DNA of 64,000 nt from a bacterium (GTDB lineage Bacteria > Bacteroidota > Bacteroidia > Cytophagales > Cyclobacteriaceae), in NCBI GenBank assembly GCA_024743255.1, contig JANSWY010000011.1, positions 33,168 to 97,167 on the forward strand, written 5' to 3'. A model generated the notes under the pieces. That model did no database searches and was not told where the DNA came from. It saw only the letters and a program-made list of their open reading frames with translations. Of this stretch, positions 24,513-33,492 are shown in pieces (positions within the stretch are counted from its first letter, which is position 1; every line of letters starts with the position of its first letter). The translations under genes and the position numbers were made by a program.

Positions 24513-25889
24513 ATGGACGTTGAAGTGCTCTCCAGGATACAATTCGCTTTTACCATTTCGTTTCATTATATCTATCCCCCATTAAGTATTGGATTGGGCT
24601 TAATCATGGTCATTATGGAAGCAATGTTCCTTTGGACAAAGGATCAGACCTATTCTATGATGGCAAGATTCTGGACTAAGATCTTTGCTTTGACATTTGG
24701 AATTGGGGTAGCCACTGGGATAGTGATGGAATTTGAATTTGGCACCAATTGGGCAACCTACAGCAGGTACGTAGGTGATGTATTTGGAAGTGCTTTGGCA
24801 GCTGAGGGAATTTTTGCATTTGCTTTGGAGAGTGGATTTCTGGGACTTCTTCTTTTCGGATGGAACAGAGTGAAACCAGCAATACATTTTGTAGCTACAG
24901 TTGGGGTATTTCTTGGGTCAATGTTTTCTGCAGTTTGGATTGTAGTAGCTAACAGCTGGCAACAAACTCCTGCGGGTTATCATATTGTGGGAGAAGGTAT
25001 GAATGCCAGAGCGGAGATAACAGATTTCTGGGCCATGGTTTTCAACCCTTCCAGTGTTGATCGAATGCTTCATGTATGGATTGGGGCATTCTTAGCAGGA
25101 GCATTTTTGGTATTGAGTGTGCATGCCTATTATTTGATAAGAAACAGACATGTAGAAATCTCTAAAAGAGCTTTTAAGATAGCGTTGGTGGTTGCAACAG
25201 TCTTTTCTTTCGCTCAGCTAATTACCGGGCACCATTCTGCTGATGGTGTGGCTCAAAACCAACCAGCCAAGCTTGCCGCTATGGAAGGGCATTATGATAG
25301 CTTAGCAGTTGCAGATTTGTACTTATTTGGCTGGGTTGATCAGGATAGCGAAAGAGTGACTGGAGTCTCCATTCCAGGTGGGCTTAGTTTCCTGACACAT
25401 TTTGATTTTGAAGAACCAGTAATTGGTCTGAACAGCTTCAAAAAAGAAGACAGACCATCTCAGGTGAATGCAGTTTTCCAGTTTTATCATATCATGATTA
25501 GTATTGGCATGGCGCTGATTGGTTTGACTGCCTTAGGAACCTTCCTCTGGTGGCGTGGTAAGCTTTTTGAATCAAAATGGATTCTTCATGTCTTTGCATG
25601 GTCAGTGTTTCTGCCACAAATCGCAAATCAGGCGGGCTGGTTTGCCGCAGAAATGGGACGCCAACCATGGGTTGTTTATGGACTTTTAAGGACTTCTGAT
25701 GCTTTATCAAAAACTGTTACGGCAAATCAGGTAATGTTTTCATTGATAATGTTTAGCATTATCTATTTAATTCTATTCATATTATTTATTTATCTGCTCA
25801 ATAAGAAGATAAAGCACGGACCTAATGACAAAGAATTGATCGATGTGAGAACTCATCAGAAAGAAATTGCAGACGTAATAGCCAGTTGA
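24513..25889 (+). CDS. cydA: Cytochrome bd-type quinol oxidase subunit I
   Basis: 458 residues, about nine membrane helices. The N-terminal helix carries the heme His in FHYIYPPLSIGLG; the GRQPWVVYG motif and the SDALSK turn near residue 400 are diagnostic for CydA. A Q-loop lies between about residues 250 and 320. It reduces oxygen to water with quinol and allows respiration at low oxygen. It is 2 bases upstream of cydB. The 165-base region before it (24348-24512) holds no confident promoter motif, only a weak TACCTTTA at about 24450. Confidence 0.96.
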   Translation: MDVEVLSRIQFAFTISFHYIYPPLSIGLGLIMVIMEAMFLWTKDQTYSMMARFWTKIFALTFGIGVATGIVMEFEFGTNWATYSRYVGDVFGSALAAEGIFAFALESGFLGLLLFGWNRVKPAIHFVATVGVFLGSMFSAVWIVVANSWQQTPAGYHIVGEGMNARAEITDFWAMVFNPSSVDRMLHVWIGAFLAGAFLVLSVHAYYLIRNRHVEISKRAFKIALVVATVFSFAQLITGHHSADGVAQNQPAKLAAMEGHYDSLAVADLYLFGWVDQDSERVTGVSIPGGLSFLTHFDFEEPVIGLNSFKKEDRPSQVNAVFQFYHIMISIGMALIGLTALGTFLWWRGKLFESKWILHVFAWSVFLPQIANQAGWFAAEMGRQPWVVYGLLRTSDALSKTVTANQVMFSLIMFSIIYLILFILFIYLLNKKIKHGPNDKELIDVRTHQKEIADVIAS

Positions 25890-25891
25890 TC

Positions 25892-26938
25892 ATGACAAAC
25901 GAATTATCATATTTTCTTGGAATAGACTACCCAACCTGGTGGTTTTTGATTGTTGGTGCAGTATTTTCCGGCTATGCAATTCTGGACGGTTTTGACCTTG
26001 GTGCTGGAGCATGGCACTTATTTTTTAGAAAAGAAGAAAGTCGAAGAATTGCGTTGAATGCTGTTGGGCCGGTATGGGATGGAAATGAAGTTTGGCTCGT
26101 AATTGGAGGTGGTGCTTTATTTGCAGGATTCCCAGTTCTATACGCTTCTTTATTTTCTGGAATGTATATACCGTTTATGCTCTTCCTGGCATTTCTGATC
26201 TTTAGAGCGGTCTCAATAGAATTCAGGAGTAAGGAGAAAATGAAATGGTGGACACAAATGTGGGATGTAGCTTACACCATCTCTAGTGTAATGCTGGCGA
26301 TTCTGCTGGGTGTGGTTTTAGGAAATGTCCTTCAGGGAATGCCTTTAGATGAAAACCATGAGTTCTGGGGAAGTTGGCTTTCTTTCCTTAATCCTTATGC
26401 TCTTCTGGTAGGAGTCACAACACTTTCAATATTTATGGTTCATGGAGCAATCTATTTAACCATGAAAACAGAAGGCAGATTGTTTGTGAAAGTGAATCGA
26501 TTATTATGGTGGGCAATTGGGTTCTTCATTATCTGTTTCTTGGTATTATCAATAACTACGCTGATATATCTACCCCATTTGAGTGATCGGTTTTTTAGTG
26601 ATTATTGGTTATTTATTGTTCCTGTTTTAATGTTTCTGAGCATTGCCAACATTCCTCGATTAGTAACCAAAAAGAAGTTTGTGCATGCCTTTTTATTCAG
26701 TGCGCTCACTATGAGTTTCGCACTTATTTTGGTTGCAATTGAACTTTATCCTGTTTTGCTTCTATCAACCTCAGAAGTGAGTAATAGTATTACAGTTTAC
26801 AATGCTGCCGCTTCTCAGAAGTCACTTGGGATTATGTTGAGAATTGCTGCAATTGGAGGGCCTTTGGTGTTGGCTTATACTGTTTTTGTTTATAAGACGT
26901 TTTGGGGTAAAGTGAAATTGGATGAGATGAGTTACTAA
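25892..26938 (+). CDS. cydB: Cytochrome bd-type quinol oxidase subunit II
   Basis: 348 residues from the ATG at 25892, 2 bases after the cydA stop; a TTG two codons earlier is not needed. The start has the family-typical YPTWWFLIVGAVFSGYAILDGFDLGAG, seen here in pieces, plus GPVWDGNEVWLV. Eight or nine membrane helices. It forms the oxidase with CydA. No small CydX subunit was found immediately downstream. Confidence 0.96.
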   Translation: MTNELSYFLGIDYPTWWFLIVGAVFSGYAILDGFDLGAGAWHLFFRKEESRRIALNAVGPVWDGNEVWLVIGGGALFAGFPVLYASLFSGMYIPFMLFLAFLIFRAVSIEFRSKEKMKWWTQMWDVAYTISSVMLAILLGVVLGNVLQGMPLDENHEFWGSWLSFLNPYALLVGVTTLSIFMVHGAIYLTMKTEGRLFVKVNRLLWWAIGFFIICFLVLSITTLIYLPHLSDRFFSDYWLFIVPVLMFLSIANIPRLVTKKKFVHAFLFSALTMSFALILVAIELYPVLLLSTSEVSNSITVYNAAASQKSLGIMLRIAAIGGPLVLAYTVFVYKTFWGKVKLDEMSY

Positions 26939-26942
26939 TTGC

Positions 26943-27713
26943 ATGAACTATACTGATCAACATCGATTTTGTGAAATTTGTGATAATAGGGTCATGAAAA
27001 AATTTGACCTAATATGTGGGAAGACAGGAGAGAAACCTTCATTTCAAGATAATTGCCCTGATTTTTCTCTTGATGAAGGTAAAATACATGAACGTCTTGA
27101 TCCTTTAATGAAGGAGGTACAGAATTATATTGATAAAGTCACAGAAGCTCCCTATAAGGAGGCCTTTATTAGTGGACGCCCAGATTTTTTGAATAACTAT
27201 TATGACCCAAATATCAAGTTGACTTCAATGTCAAAGTTGTTGTTTGTAGAATCCAGAAAGAAAAAAGTCTATTTTCTTATACTTGCCAATATTGTTAGTG
27301 TGTTTTTCACATATCAGCTACTTTATGGCAGTGTGGTCGAGAATATAGTGCAATACATTCTAATGATTTTCTTTATTGCATTTGGCCCTTTATCAATTTT
27401 CTTCTTCTTCGATAACAGAATAGTGTTTTCTCTTACTGAAAAAGGAATCAAACATGGCAAAAAGTTTTATAAATGGAACGATATTCTGTTCATAAATTTC
27501 AAACATTCCGGAGGTTCTGGATCACCTTCTGATCTTGTGGAAATATCCTTTTACAAACGTAATAAAGAAGCAATAATCATTGATTATATTAAATATGACA
27601 GAAAGGTGGTAGCTACTGCTGTTATCCGATTTCTTGAAAAATATAAAGCAAATAAAGTCCCAGGACTCTACTCAAGTTCTGTGGGCAATTCAAAACCCAA
27701 ATCATCAGGATAA
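26943..27713 (+). CDS. Hypothetical membrane protein with Cys motif at N-terminus
   Basis: 256 residues, 4 bases after cydB. The N-terminal 45 residues have FCEIC and, later, LICG and DNCPDF, a four-Cys pattern that could bind metal. Two membrane helices (about 113-130 and 135-155) lead to a C-terminal region with SLTEKGIKHGKKFYKW, which looks like a PH-like beta domain (inference). Closeness to cydAB suggests co-transcription but its role is unknown. It overlaps the convergent gene at 27668-28117 by 46 bases. Confidence 0.75.
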   Translation: MNYTDQHRFCEICDNRVMKKFDLICGKTGEKPSFQDNCPDFSLDEGKIHERLDPLMKEVQNYIDKVTEAPYKEAFISGRPDFLNNYYDPNIKLTSMSKLLFVESRKKKVYFLILANIVSVFFTYQLLYGSVVENIVQYILMIFFIAFGPLSIFFFFDNRIVFSLTEKGIKHGKKFYKWNDILFINFKHSGGSGSPSDLVEISFYKRNKEAIIIDYIKYDRKVVATAVIRFLEKYKANKVPGLYSSSVGNSKPKSSG

Positions 27714-28117
27714 GAAGTATTGTGATTGAGGATCTCATTCTTTCTTACAACCGTTTCGTTTTCCCAAAATAGCGAATACGCCTTCATGTAAGAATAATCA
27801 TTAAACTCTGATTGAATGTAAAGTTCGTATAAGAGGAAGTAACTTTTAATCTCGTTTAGAAATATGTCCTCACAGGCAAGCAATTTGTATGTCACATGAC
27901 TCAAATGCCCACTGCCCCCAGCTTGATCCCCGAGATTCTCCAGTGATTCAATAATTTGATTTCCTAAAGGTCGCCGTTGTTCAGCATGAACATTATTACA
28001 AGAAAACTCGCTGCAATTAAACAAACCGTCCTCAATCACGATAGGTGCAGGATCGGTCCCAACTTCAAAGTGTTTACAGAAGGAGGTAATAGGACAATTT
28101 ATTCCATTACATTTCAT
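27668..28117 (-). CDS. Hypothetical protein with Cys-rich N-terminus
   Basis: 149 residues. Five Cys lie within the first 41 residues (C3, C8, C14, C34, C40), in NCPITSFC and NCSEFSC settings, suggesting a metal-binding knuckle. The rest is mixed helix with a long aromatic run (SYFLLYELYI). It overlaps the upstream gene (28107-28478) by 11 bases, so the two form a pair. Its 3' end overlaps the convergent gene by 46 bases. Family not recognised. Confidence 0.65.
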   Translation of the reverse strand: MKCNGINCPITSFCKHFEVGTDPAPIVIEDGLFNCSEFSCNNVHAEQRRPLGNQIIESLENLGDQAGGSGHLSHVTYKLLACEDIFLNEIKSYFLLYELYIQSEFNDYSYMKAYSLFWENETVVRKNEILNHNTSYPDDLGFELPTELE

Positions 28118-28478
28118 AGAGCACTTTCTGTTTTAATTGCATTAAACTTTCTATCCACATCTCATCCTTTTGTTCAATCGCTTTGGATATCTGCTGTTCA
28201 AGTGGTTCCAATATTATATCTCCAATCTCCAGAAGTTGATTAAAGGCCTCAGAATAACCTGGCCAATTTGGATCCGCCAATGAATCTAGGTAGAAGTTGA
28301 TGATTCTGATATCTGGCAAAAACCTTGTGAGCAATTCATTAACTCGTACCCATAAAAACTTCCTGGAAGGATCTGTTCCAATTTTAATTAATTCGGAAAT
28401 AATGACGCTACTATCAGAATTTTTCAGGAATTCTTCAATTGAATTTTCATCGCCTTCTTCAAGCAGGGTTAATAACAT
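28107..28478 (-). CDS. Small helical protein resembling DUF5071
   Basis: 123 residues, all helical by eye. The stretch DPNWPGYSEAFNQLLEIGD resembles the DUF5071 pattern (NWP followed by a helix-turn-helix pair), a family of HEAT-like small proteins sometimes found as immunity-type proteins. It opens a two-gene unit with the Cys-rich 149-residue protein. No toxin gene is nearby. The family call is tentative. Confidence 0.6.
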   Translation of the reverse strand: MLLTLLEEGDENSIEEFLKNSDSSVIISELIKIGTDPSRKFLWVRVNELLTRFLPDIRIINFYLDSLADPNWPGYSEAFNQLLEIGDIILEPLEQQISKAIEQKDEMWIESLMQLKQKVLYEM

Positions 28479-28650
28479 CTTAACAATTATTTATAGAACA
28501 AGCCAGGCAAATGGTGATGAAGAGTCATTGGTGCGTTGGTATCCTGGCGAGTTTGGTTGTGGAGGTGGCATGCGTAAAGCGGTAGATCAAGGGTTTATTA
28601 AGTTAAGGAAATTGTTCGGTTTTCAATACATTTCTTGAAAAATTATCCAA

Positions 28651-29202
28651 TTAGTCACTCCACCTTAACATGTATTCATATTTATCAAACTTATGAATCC
28701 CAGTAACTCTCACTGAATCGCTTCTTTGTATATTAATCATTTTGTAACCTAGTATATCCTCATCTCCAATGATTTCCTCGATCAGCTTATAATCCCTTCT
28801 ATCAAAAGCAACCAAAGCAGAATCGATGTTGATTTCCAGGTCATACGCTACACTATCCAAACTCCTGTCGGAATCATATTCCACAAAAACACAAAGTACT
28901 TGATCATGTGAACCCTTATCAAACTTGAATTGGAAATAACTATTTCTGGATTCAAATATATGGTACCACTTCTCAATCAACCTGGGTATTGAATCAGTAG
29001 AGAGAAAGCTCAATAAGATCTCATCGTTTCCTGTTGCCAAAGACGTCATATCTTCACTAAGGTTGATCGCCTGCAATTCGAAATTCACCGTGTCAGAAGT
29101 GATATAATGATAATCTGGCTTGATTGTCTTGCAGGAATCAAGAATGAATAACAGAACGCAAATTGATGCCAGTCTAAGCAGTTTTGGGCTTTCTAAGGTC
29201 AT
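28651..29202 (-). CDS. Hypothetical lipoprotein
   Basis: 183 residues with a lipoprotein signal (LLFILDSC). The mature part is a mix of short strands and helices rich in Asp, Ser and Tyr, with no recognised domain. It overlaps the upstream DUF4105 gene by 29 bases and so is probably co-expressed with it. The 172 bases downstream (28479-28650) hold no gene I can support. Confidence 0.65.
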   Translation of the reverse strand: MTLESPKLLRLASICVLLFILDSCKTIKPDYHYITSDTVNFELQAINLSEDMTSLATGNDEILLSFLSTDSIPRLIEKWYHIFESRNSYFQFKFDKGSHDQVLCVFVEYDSDRSLDSVAYDLEINIDSALVAFDRRDYKLIEEIIGDEDILGYKMINIQRSDSVRVTGIHKFDKYEYMLRWSD

Positions 29203-30361
29203 AGGCGATATACAATGCCCTTAATAAAAGTAGTAATACCCATGGCACCAACGCCATATGAATTGTCTGTGGCAAGAATGACCAGGTCAGTATTAATAGA
29301 CCATAGATGATGGCCGTGCCTAAAAAGTACTTCCTTATAAACAACCTGTACTTTTCTTTATTAACAAAAAACACAACAATGATGTGTGTAGGTAGGGCCC
29401 AAATTAAGTTGAAGTTCTGCCATGAAATATGGACTGTCCCAAACCAAAGGAACAATAAAAATAGTCCTACAACACCTGTTATCCCAAACAGAAATGAATC
29501 AACCCACTTCCCTCTTTTTCCTTTCTTAAAGCTCCTGTTTGTTAAGAACCCAAAAAGGAAAAACATGATAATGAACCAGTTCAAAGGGGTTAAAATTGGT
29601 CTTTCATTGACTTCTTCTTTCGGCAGGAATATATTTTCAGTTTTTAGTACTAATGGTTTTACTCCCACTGAGTCCTTAATAGTACTTTTTGCATAGGATT
29701 CAAATACGTAATCTGGTAAAAACATATATTCCTCACCAGAAGCTTCTTTATCCACTCCCACTCCTAACCCCAGATCTATCAGGAAATCACCCCAATACTG
29801 ATGCGCCAAATATCGATCCATCAAATCTCTGATGGTAACGCCAGATTCTACATATGATGAATCAAAGCTGATCTCTGGACCATAAAGATCTCTTACAACT
29901 GTGTACATCTTAGTAGCACAATTGTCATATACATAATTGTATAGGTATTCCCTGTTTTCAGGCTTGGCGTTGTTCTTAAGAAATTCAAATATCTGCTGTT
30001 TCTGTTCTGTGGTAAGATCCAGAACCTGTCTTTTGATGAATCTGTTTTGTGATTTATAAAACTGAAAGAACCTGGGAGCTCTGCTTACTCCCAGTTTGTA
30101 TCTCATTATTCCTCTCGAGAAATTCCAATAGAAGTTCTCCTGATCGAAATCAAATATTCCGTAGTTGTAGATAAGATCTATTCTGTTTGCTGGATCTTTG
30201 ATGTGAAAAGCACTGTGGCCAAACGCAGAATAAAGCTCGCCCTGATAAGGTCCTAACGTCACAACGGCAAACTCGCTTTGATCAGAAAGTTGCTGAGCAT
30301 TTGAAATAGAAAGTGTAAGGAATATTGCTAATAGCAGTGATAAGCAAGATTTTAACTTCAT
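29174..30361 (-). CDS. DUF4105 (Lnb N-terminal periplasmic domain) protein
   Basis: 395 residues from the ATG at 30361, which gives a clean signal peptide (cleavage near SNAQ). An in-frame start 10 codons earlier would put a non-signal segment first. Residues about 20-230 are the DUF4105 periplasmic domain: GPYQGELYSAFGHSAFHI, then YNYGIFDF and YVYDNCATK, with the conserved His and Cys of a papain-like (NlpC/P60-type) fold. Four or five membrane helices fill the C-terminal half. Bacteroidota proteins of this layout are of unknown substrate. Confidence 0.9.
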   Translation of the reverse strand: MKLKSCLSLLLAIFLTLSISNAQQLSDQSEFAVVTLGPYQGELYSAFGHSAFHIKDPANRIDLIYNYGIFDFDQENFYWNFSRGIMRYKLGVSRAPRFFQFYKSQNRFIKRQVLDLTTEQKQQIFEFLKNNAKPENREYLYNYVYDNCATKMYTVVRDLYGPEISFDSSYVESGVTIRDLMDRYLAHQYWGDFLIDLGLGVGVDKEASGEEYMFLPDYVFESYAKSTIKDSVGVKPLVLKTENIFLPKEEVNERPILTPLNWFIIMFFLFGFLTNRSFKKGKRGKWVDSFLFGITGVVGLFLLFLWFGTVHISWQNFNLIWALPTHIIVVFFVNKEKYRLFIRKYFLGTAIIYGLLILTWSFLPQTIHMALVPWVLLLLLRALYIAYDLRKPKTA

Positions 30362-30429
30362 CAGGAAACTGTTTAAGAAAGATTCCGCCAAATGTAGTTA
30401 AATTCACACAATTAGGGGGTTAACTATTG

Positions 30430-31452
30430 ATGAACAACAATTTCAACGACATATTAAATCTTTCTTCTAAGCTTACTTTGAAGAAATCCATTAACGCAGC
30501 AAAGGTGTGGCGTAGCTTTAATGTTTCTAAGAAGTCAAAGAGTGTTTATCATCCGGGTTCACCAATAAGTATTTCCATTGAACCCACTACAAGTTGTAAC
30601 TTGAGGTGCCCTGAATGCCCAAGTGGTTTAAGATCCTTTTCCAGGCCTACAGGAATGCTTCAGAATGAACTATTTAAGAAAGTAATTGATGAGTTGGAGA
30701 AGACGTTAGTATATCTGACTTTCTACTTTCAGGGTGAACCATATCTTCATCCAAATTTCCTTGAGCTCGTAAACTATGCCAGCAAAAAAGGAATTTATAC
30801 AGCTACTTCTACCAACGCTCATTACCTCAATCCTGAAAATGCCGAAAAAACGGTTTCTTCCGGGCTAGATCGCCTAATTATTTCAATAGATGGAACTACC
30901 CAGGAAACCTATCAATCATACCGGGTTGGTGGAAAACTTGATAAGGTGATTGAAGGTACCAGAAACATCCTTGAAGCAAGAAAGAAAAGTAAGCGAAAAA
31001 AACCACATGTGATCTTTCAGTTTCTTGTGGTAAAACCCAATGAGCATCAGATTGAGGAAGTGGAACAACTTGGGAAAAAGTTAGGTGTTGATGAAGTTGT
31101 TTTTAAGACTGCACAGATTTATGATTATGAGAATGGCAGTGAATTAATCCCAACCATTGACAAATACTCCAGATATCAGTTACAGGAAAATGGCAAGTAT
31201 GGAATTAAAAACAAGCTGCTTGATCATTGCTGGAAAATGTGGCAGAGTTGTGTAATCACCTGGGATGGTAAAGTGGTGCCATGTTGTTTTGACAAAGATG
31301 CTCACTTTGTGATGGGCGATCTTAACAAACAAAGCTTTCACGAAATATGGAATTCAGAACCGTATCATAAATTCAGAGCGCAACTGCTGGGCTCAAGGTC
31401 CGAAATTGAAATGTGTAAAAACTGTACGGAAGGAACAAAAATCTTTGCCTGA
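30430..31452 (+). CDS. Radical SAM / SPASM domain protein
   Basis: 340 residues from the ATG at 30430. The radical SAM cluster motif is CNLRCPEC (CxxxCxxC) preceded by the SIEPTTS strand. A QGEP (GEP) motif and SIDGTTQETY follow. The C-terminal SPASM part has CWKMWQSC, GKVVPCCFD and CKNC, the extra Fe-S cluster ligands. Such proteins modify peptides or build cofactors; no partner peptide is evident here. Its stop is directly next to the stop of the convergent inositol phosphatase gene. Confidence 0.9.
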   Translation: MNNNFNDILNLSSKLTLKKSINAAKVWRSFNVSKKSKSVYHPGSPISISIEPTTSCNLRCPECPSGLRSFSRPTGMLQNELFKKVIDELEKTLVYLTFYFQGEPYLHPNFLELVNYASKKGIYTATSTNAHYLNPENAEKTVSSGLDRLIISIDGTTQETYQSYRVGGKLDKVIEGTRNILEARKKSKRKKPHVIFQFLVVKPNEHQIEEVEQLGKKLGVDEVVFKTAQIYDYENGSELIPTIDKYSRYQLQENGKYGIKNKLLDHCWKMWQSCVITWDGKVVPCCFDKDAHFVMGDLNKQSFHEIWNSEPYHKFRAQLLGSRSEIEMCKNCTEGTKIFA

Positions 31453-32241
31453 TTACCAATATTGCTGAATGACCTCCAGAAGTCTGGGATGTACCGGATT
31501 TGCTGCAACCATTTCTTTCCCAAAAACATAATCATCTCCACCTGAAAAGTCTGTTACTGTACCACCTGCTTCTTGAACGATAAGCGTACCGGCGGCTACA
31601 TCCCATGGATTCAAATTATACTCAAAATAACCTTCATACCTTCCGCAAGCAACATAAGCCAAATCAACTGCCGCTGAACCCATTCTTCTAAGCCCATGAG
31701 TATTTTTCATTAGCGCATTTAGAATTGCCAGGTAGTCATTTAACTTCTCAAAGTTGTGAATTGGAAATCCGGTTGCAAACAAACTCTCTGAGATTTCAGA
31801 CGCTGTAGTGACATTAATTCGTTTACCATTACAAAAAGCTCCACCTCCTTTAACAGCATAGAAGCACTCATCTTTATTAATTTCATAAACAACACCCAAT
31901 ACTATCTCGTCATTCTTTTGTAGCGCAACACAAGTAGAGAAGACTGGTAAGCCATGTATAAAATTGGTAGTACCATCCAAAGGATCAACTATCCAATTAT
32001 AAACTTCACCCTGTTTATTGATGGTTTTTTCCTCTGTTATAAAACCTGCTTCCGGTAATATGTCACTCAAACCACTAACGATGGACTTTTCTGCTTCCTT
32101 ATCAACATAGGAAACCAGGTCATTTTTACCTTTATATTCCACATGATTTAAGGTAAACTTCTCTCGTTCTTCCCTGATAAATGTGCCAACTTCATAAACA
32201 ATATTGATTGTCTTTTGCAGGAGTTGATCCAGATTGTCCAT
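31453..32241 (-). CDS. Inositol monophosphatase family protein
   Basis: 262 residues. Metal and substrate motifs are all there: the Glu in ITEEKT, DPLDGTTNF, and WDVAAGTLIVQEAGG. The family removes phosphate from inositol, sugar or nucleotide (PAP) phosphates; the exact substrate cannot be read. It is 3 bases downstream of rsmI and is the last gene of the run DUF493-PCD-rsmI-IMPase. Confidence 0.93.
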   Translation of the reverse strand: MDNLDQLLQKTINIVYEVGTFIREEREKFTLNHVEYKGKNDLVSYVDKEAEKSIVSGLSDILPEAGFITEEKTINKQGEVYNWIVDPLDGTTNFIHGLPVFSTCVALQKNDEIVLGVVYEINKDECFYAVKGGGAFCNGKRINVTTASEISESLFATGFPIHNFEKLNDYLAILNALMKNTHGLRRMGSAAVDLAYVACGRYEGYFEYNLNPWDVAAGTLIVQEAGGTVTDFSGGDDYVFGKEMVAANPVHPRLLEVIQQYW

Positions 32242-32244
32242 AGG

Positions 32245-32919
32245 TCAATTATTTGCTTCCAATATAATGACAATTTCGCCCTTTACTCCCTTTTGCTTAA
32301 AAAATTCCAGCACTTCTTTTGCTGTTCCGGTGACTGTTTCCTCATATATTTTAGTCAACTCCCTGCTAACCGAAATTCTCCTTTCTTCTCCCAGAAATTC
32401 TACAAACTGCTCAAGCGCCTTGATTAATCTATGTGGTGACTCATAAACAATGATTGTCCGCTTCTCATCCCTAAATGATTGAATCTTTGTCTGTCGCCCT
32501 TTCTTGTGAGGAAGAAAGCCTTCAAAAGTAAACCTATCCGTAGGAAAACCAGACTTAACCAATGCAGGAACAAAGGCAGTGGCACCAGGAAGGCATTCAA
32601 TTTCTATATCGTGTTTAAGACATTCTCTGACCAATAAATATCCAGGATCTGAGATTGCGGGAGTCCCAGCATCTGAAACCAATGCAATTGTTTGGCCTCC
32701 TTTGAGCAAATCAATGATCTGCTCTAATGTTTTATGCTCGTTATGGATATGGTAGCTCTTCTGTGGGGTTGAGATTTCAAAATGTTTTAGCAGTTTACCA
32801 GTGGTTCTGGTGTCTTCAGCTAAAATCAAATCAACCTCTTTTAATATCCTTAAAGCCCTCAATGTGATATCTTCAAGGTTACCGATGGGTGTGGGTACCA
32901 GATAGAGCTGTGTACTCAT
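32245..32919 (-). CDS. rsmI: 16S rRNA (cytidine-1402-2'-O)-methyltransferase
   Basis: 224 residues. The N-terminal LYLVPTPIGNLEDIT, AEDTR and VSDAGTPAISDPG motifs are diagnostic for RsmI, a SAM-dependent tetrapyrrole-methylase-fold enzyme that modifies C1402 in the ribosomal decoding centre. It overlaps the upstream PCD gene by one base. Confidence 0.97.
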   Translation of the reverse strand: MSTQLYLVPTPIGNLEDITLRALRILKEVDLILAEDTRTTGKLLKHFEISTPQKSYHIHNEHKTLEQIIDLLKGGQTIALVSDAGTPAISDPGYLLVRECLKHDIEIECLPGATAFVPALVKSGFPTDRFTFEGFLPHKKGRQTKIQSFRDEKRTIIVYESPHRLIKALEQFVEFLGEERRISVSRELTKIYEETVTGTAKEVLEFFKQKGVKGEIVIILEANN

Positions 32920-33155
32920 TAGTTTGCTAGTAACTGGTCAATTGCCTTTGCCAGATTGTGGTCTTTTTCTGTGACGGTATTACCAGCATCATGTGTGGTC
33001 AACTCAATATTCACTGTATTCCAAACATTTGACCAATTTGGGTGATGCTGCATGGTTTCAGCAAGAATTGCAACTCTGGTCATGAACCCAAAGGCCTCAC
33101 TAAAGTCTTTAAATTCAAATGTTCTTTTGAGTCGGTTATTTTCTTCTTTCCACAT
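32919..33155 (-). CDS. 4a-hydroxytetrahydrobiopterin dehydratase
   Basis: 78 residues, the short form of pterin-4a-carbinolamine dehydratase. The catalytic motif QHHPNW, the LTTHDAGN segment and TEKD are present. It recycles the pterin cofactor used by aromatic amino acid hydroxylases; no hydroxylase is nearby. It lies 3 bases after DUF493 and overlaps rsmI by a base. Confidence 0.93.
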   Translation of the reverse strand: MWKEENNRLKRTFEFKDFSEAFGFMTRVAILAETMQHHPNWSNVWNTVNIELTTHDAGNTVTEKDHNLAKAIDQLLAN

Positions 33156-33158
33156 ATC

Positions 33159-33419
33159 TTATAAAGCTATAATTCCTTGAATCTGGTAAGCCTCCTGATA
33201 CACCTTAATTACCTCATCACTTGAGCTCATTGTAGCTACCAATGTTAAACTTATATAATTCTGGTTCTTTGAGCTTCTCTTACTTAATTCACCTTCAGGC
33301 AGTAAATCCAGAATCTGCTTTTCATTAGCAACTGGAACAATGAATTTAAATACATATTTTCCAGGGAACTTATGTTCCGCTTCCAGCTTCTCCTTAAACT
33401 CCGATGTTGACCAAGACAT
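33159..33419 (-). CDS. DUF493 (YbeD-like) protein
   Basis: 86 residues. The FPGKYVFKFIVPV strand and the C-terminal SLTLVATMSSSDEVIKVY pattern fit DUF493, a small ACT-like fold; in E. coli the relative is YbeD. Role unknown. First gene of the operon leading to the inositol phosphatase. Confidence 0.88.
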   Translation of the reverse strand: MSWSTSEFKEKLEAEHKFPGKYVFKFIVPVANEKQILDLLPEGELSKRSSKNQNYISLTLVATMSSSDEVIKVYQEAYQIQGIIAL

Positions 33420-33443
33420 ATTTGAAATTTAATTATAATCCAT

Positions 33444-33470
33444 AAAAAAAGCCGGGCATAACCCAGCTTT
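33444..33470 (-). terminator. Intrinsic terminator downstream of the PpiD-like gene
   Basis: On the minus strand, AAAGC-x-GGG pairs with CCC-x-GCTTT around a TTATG-type loop, with one internal mismatch, followed by a run of seven Ts. It separates the PpiD-like gene from the DUF493 operon. Confidence 0.65.
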
Positions 33471-33492
33471 AAATCTTATAAATATTTTATTC

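Noticed and set aside
28297..28638. Plus-strand open frame of 113 codons
   Set aside because: Mostly antisense to the DUF5071-like gene, with no signal, domain or start context; only its GC-rich end is noted as a curiosity.
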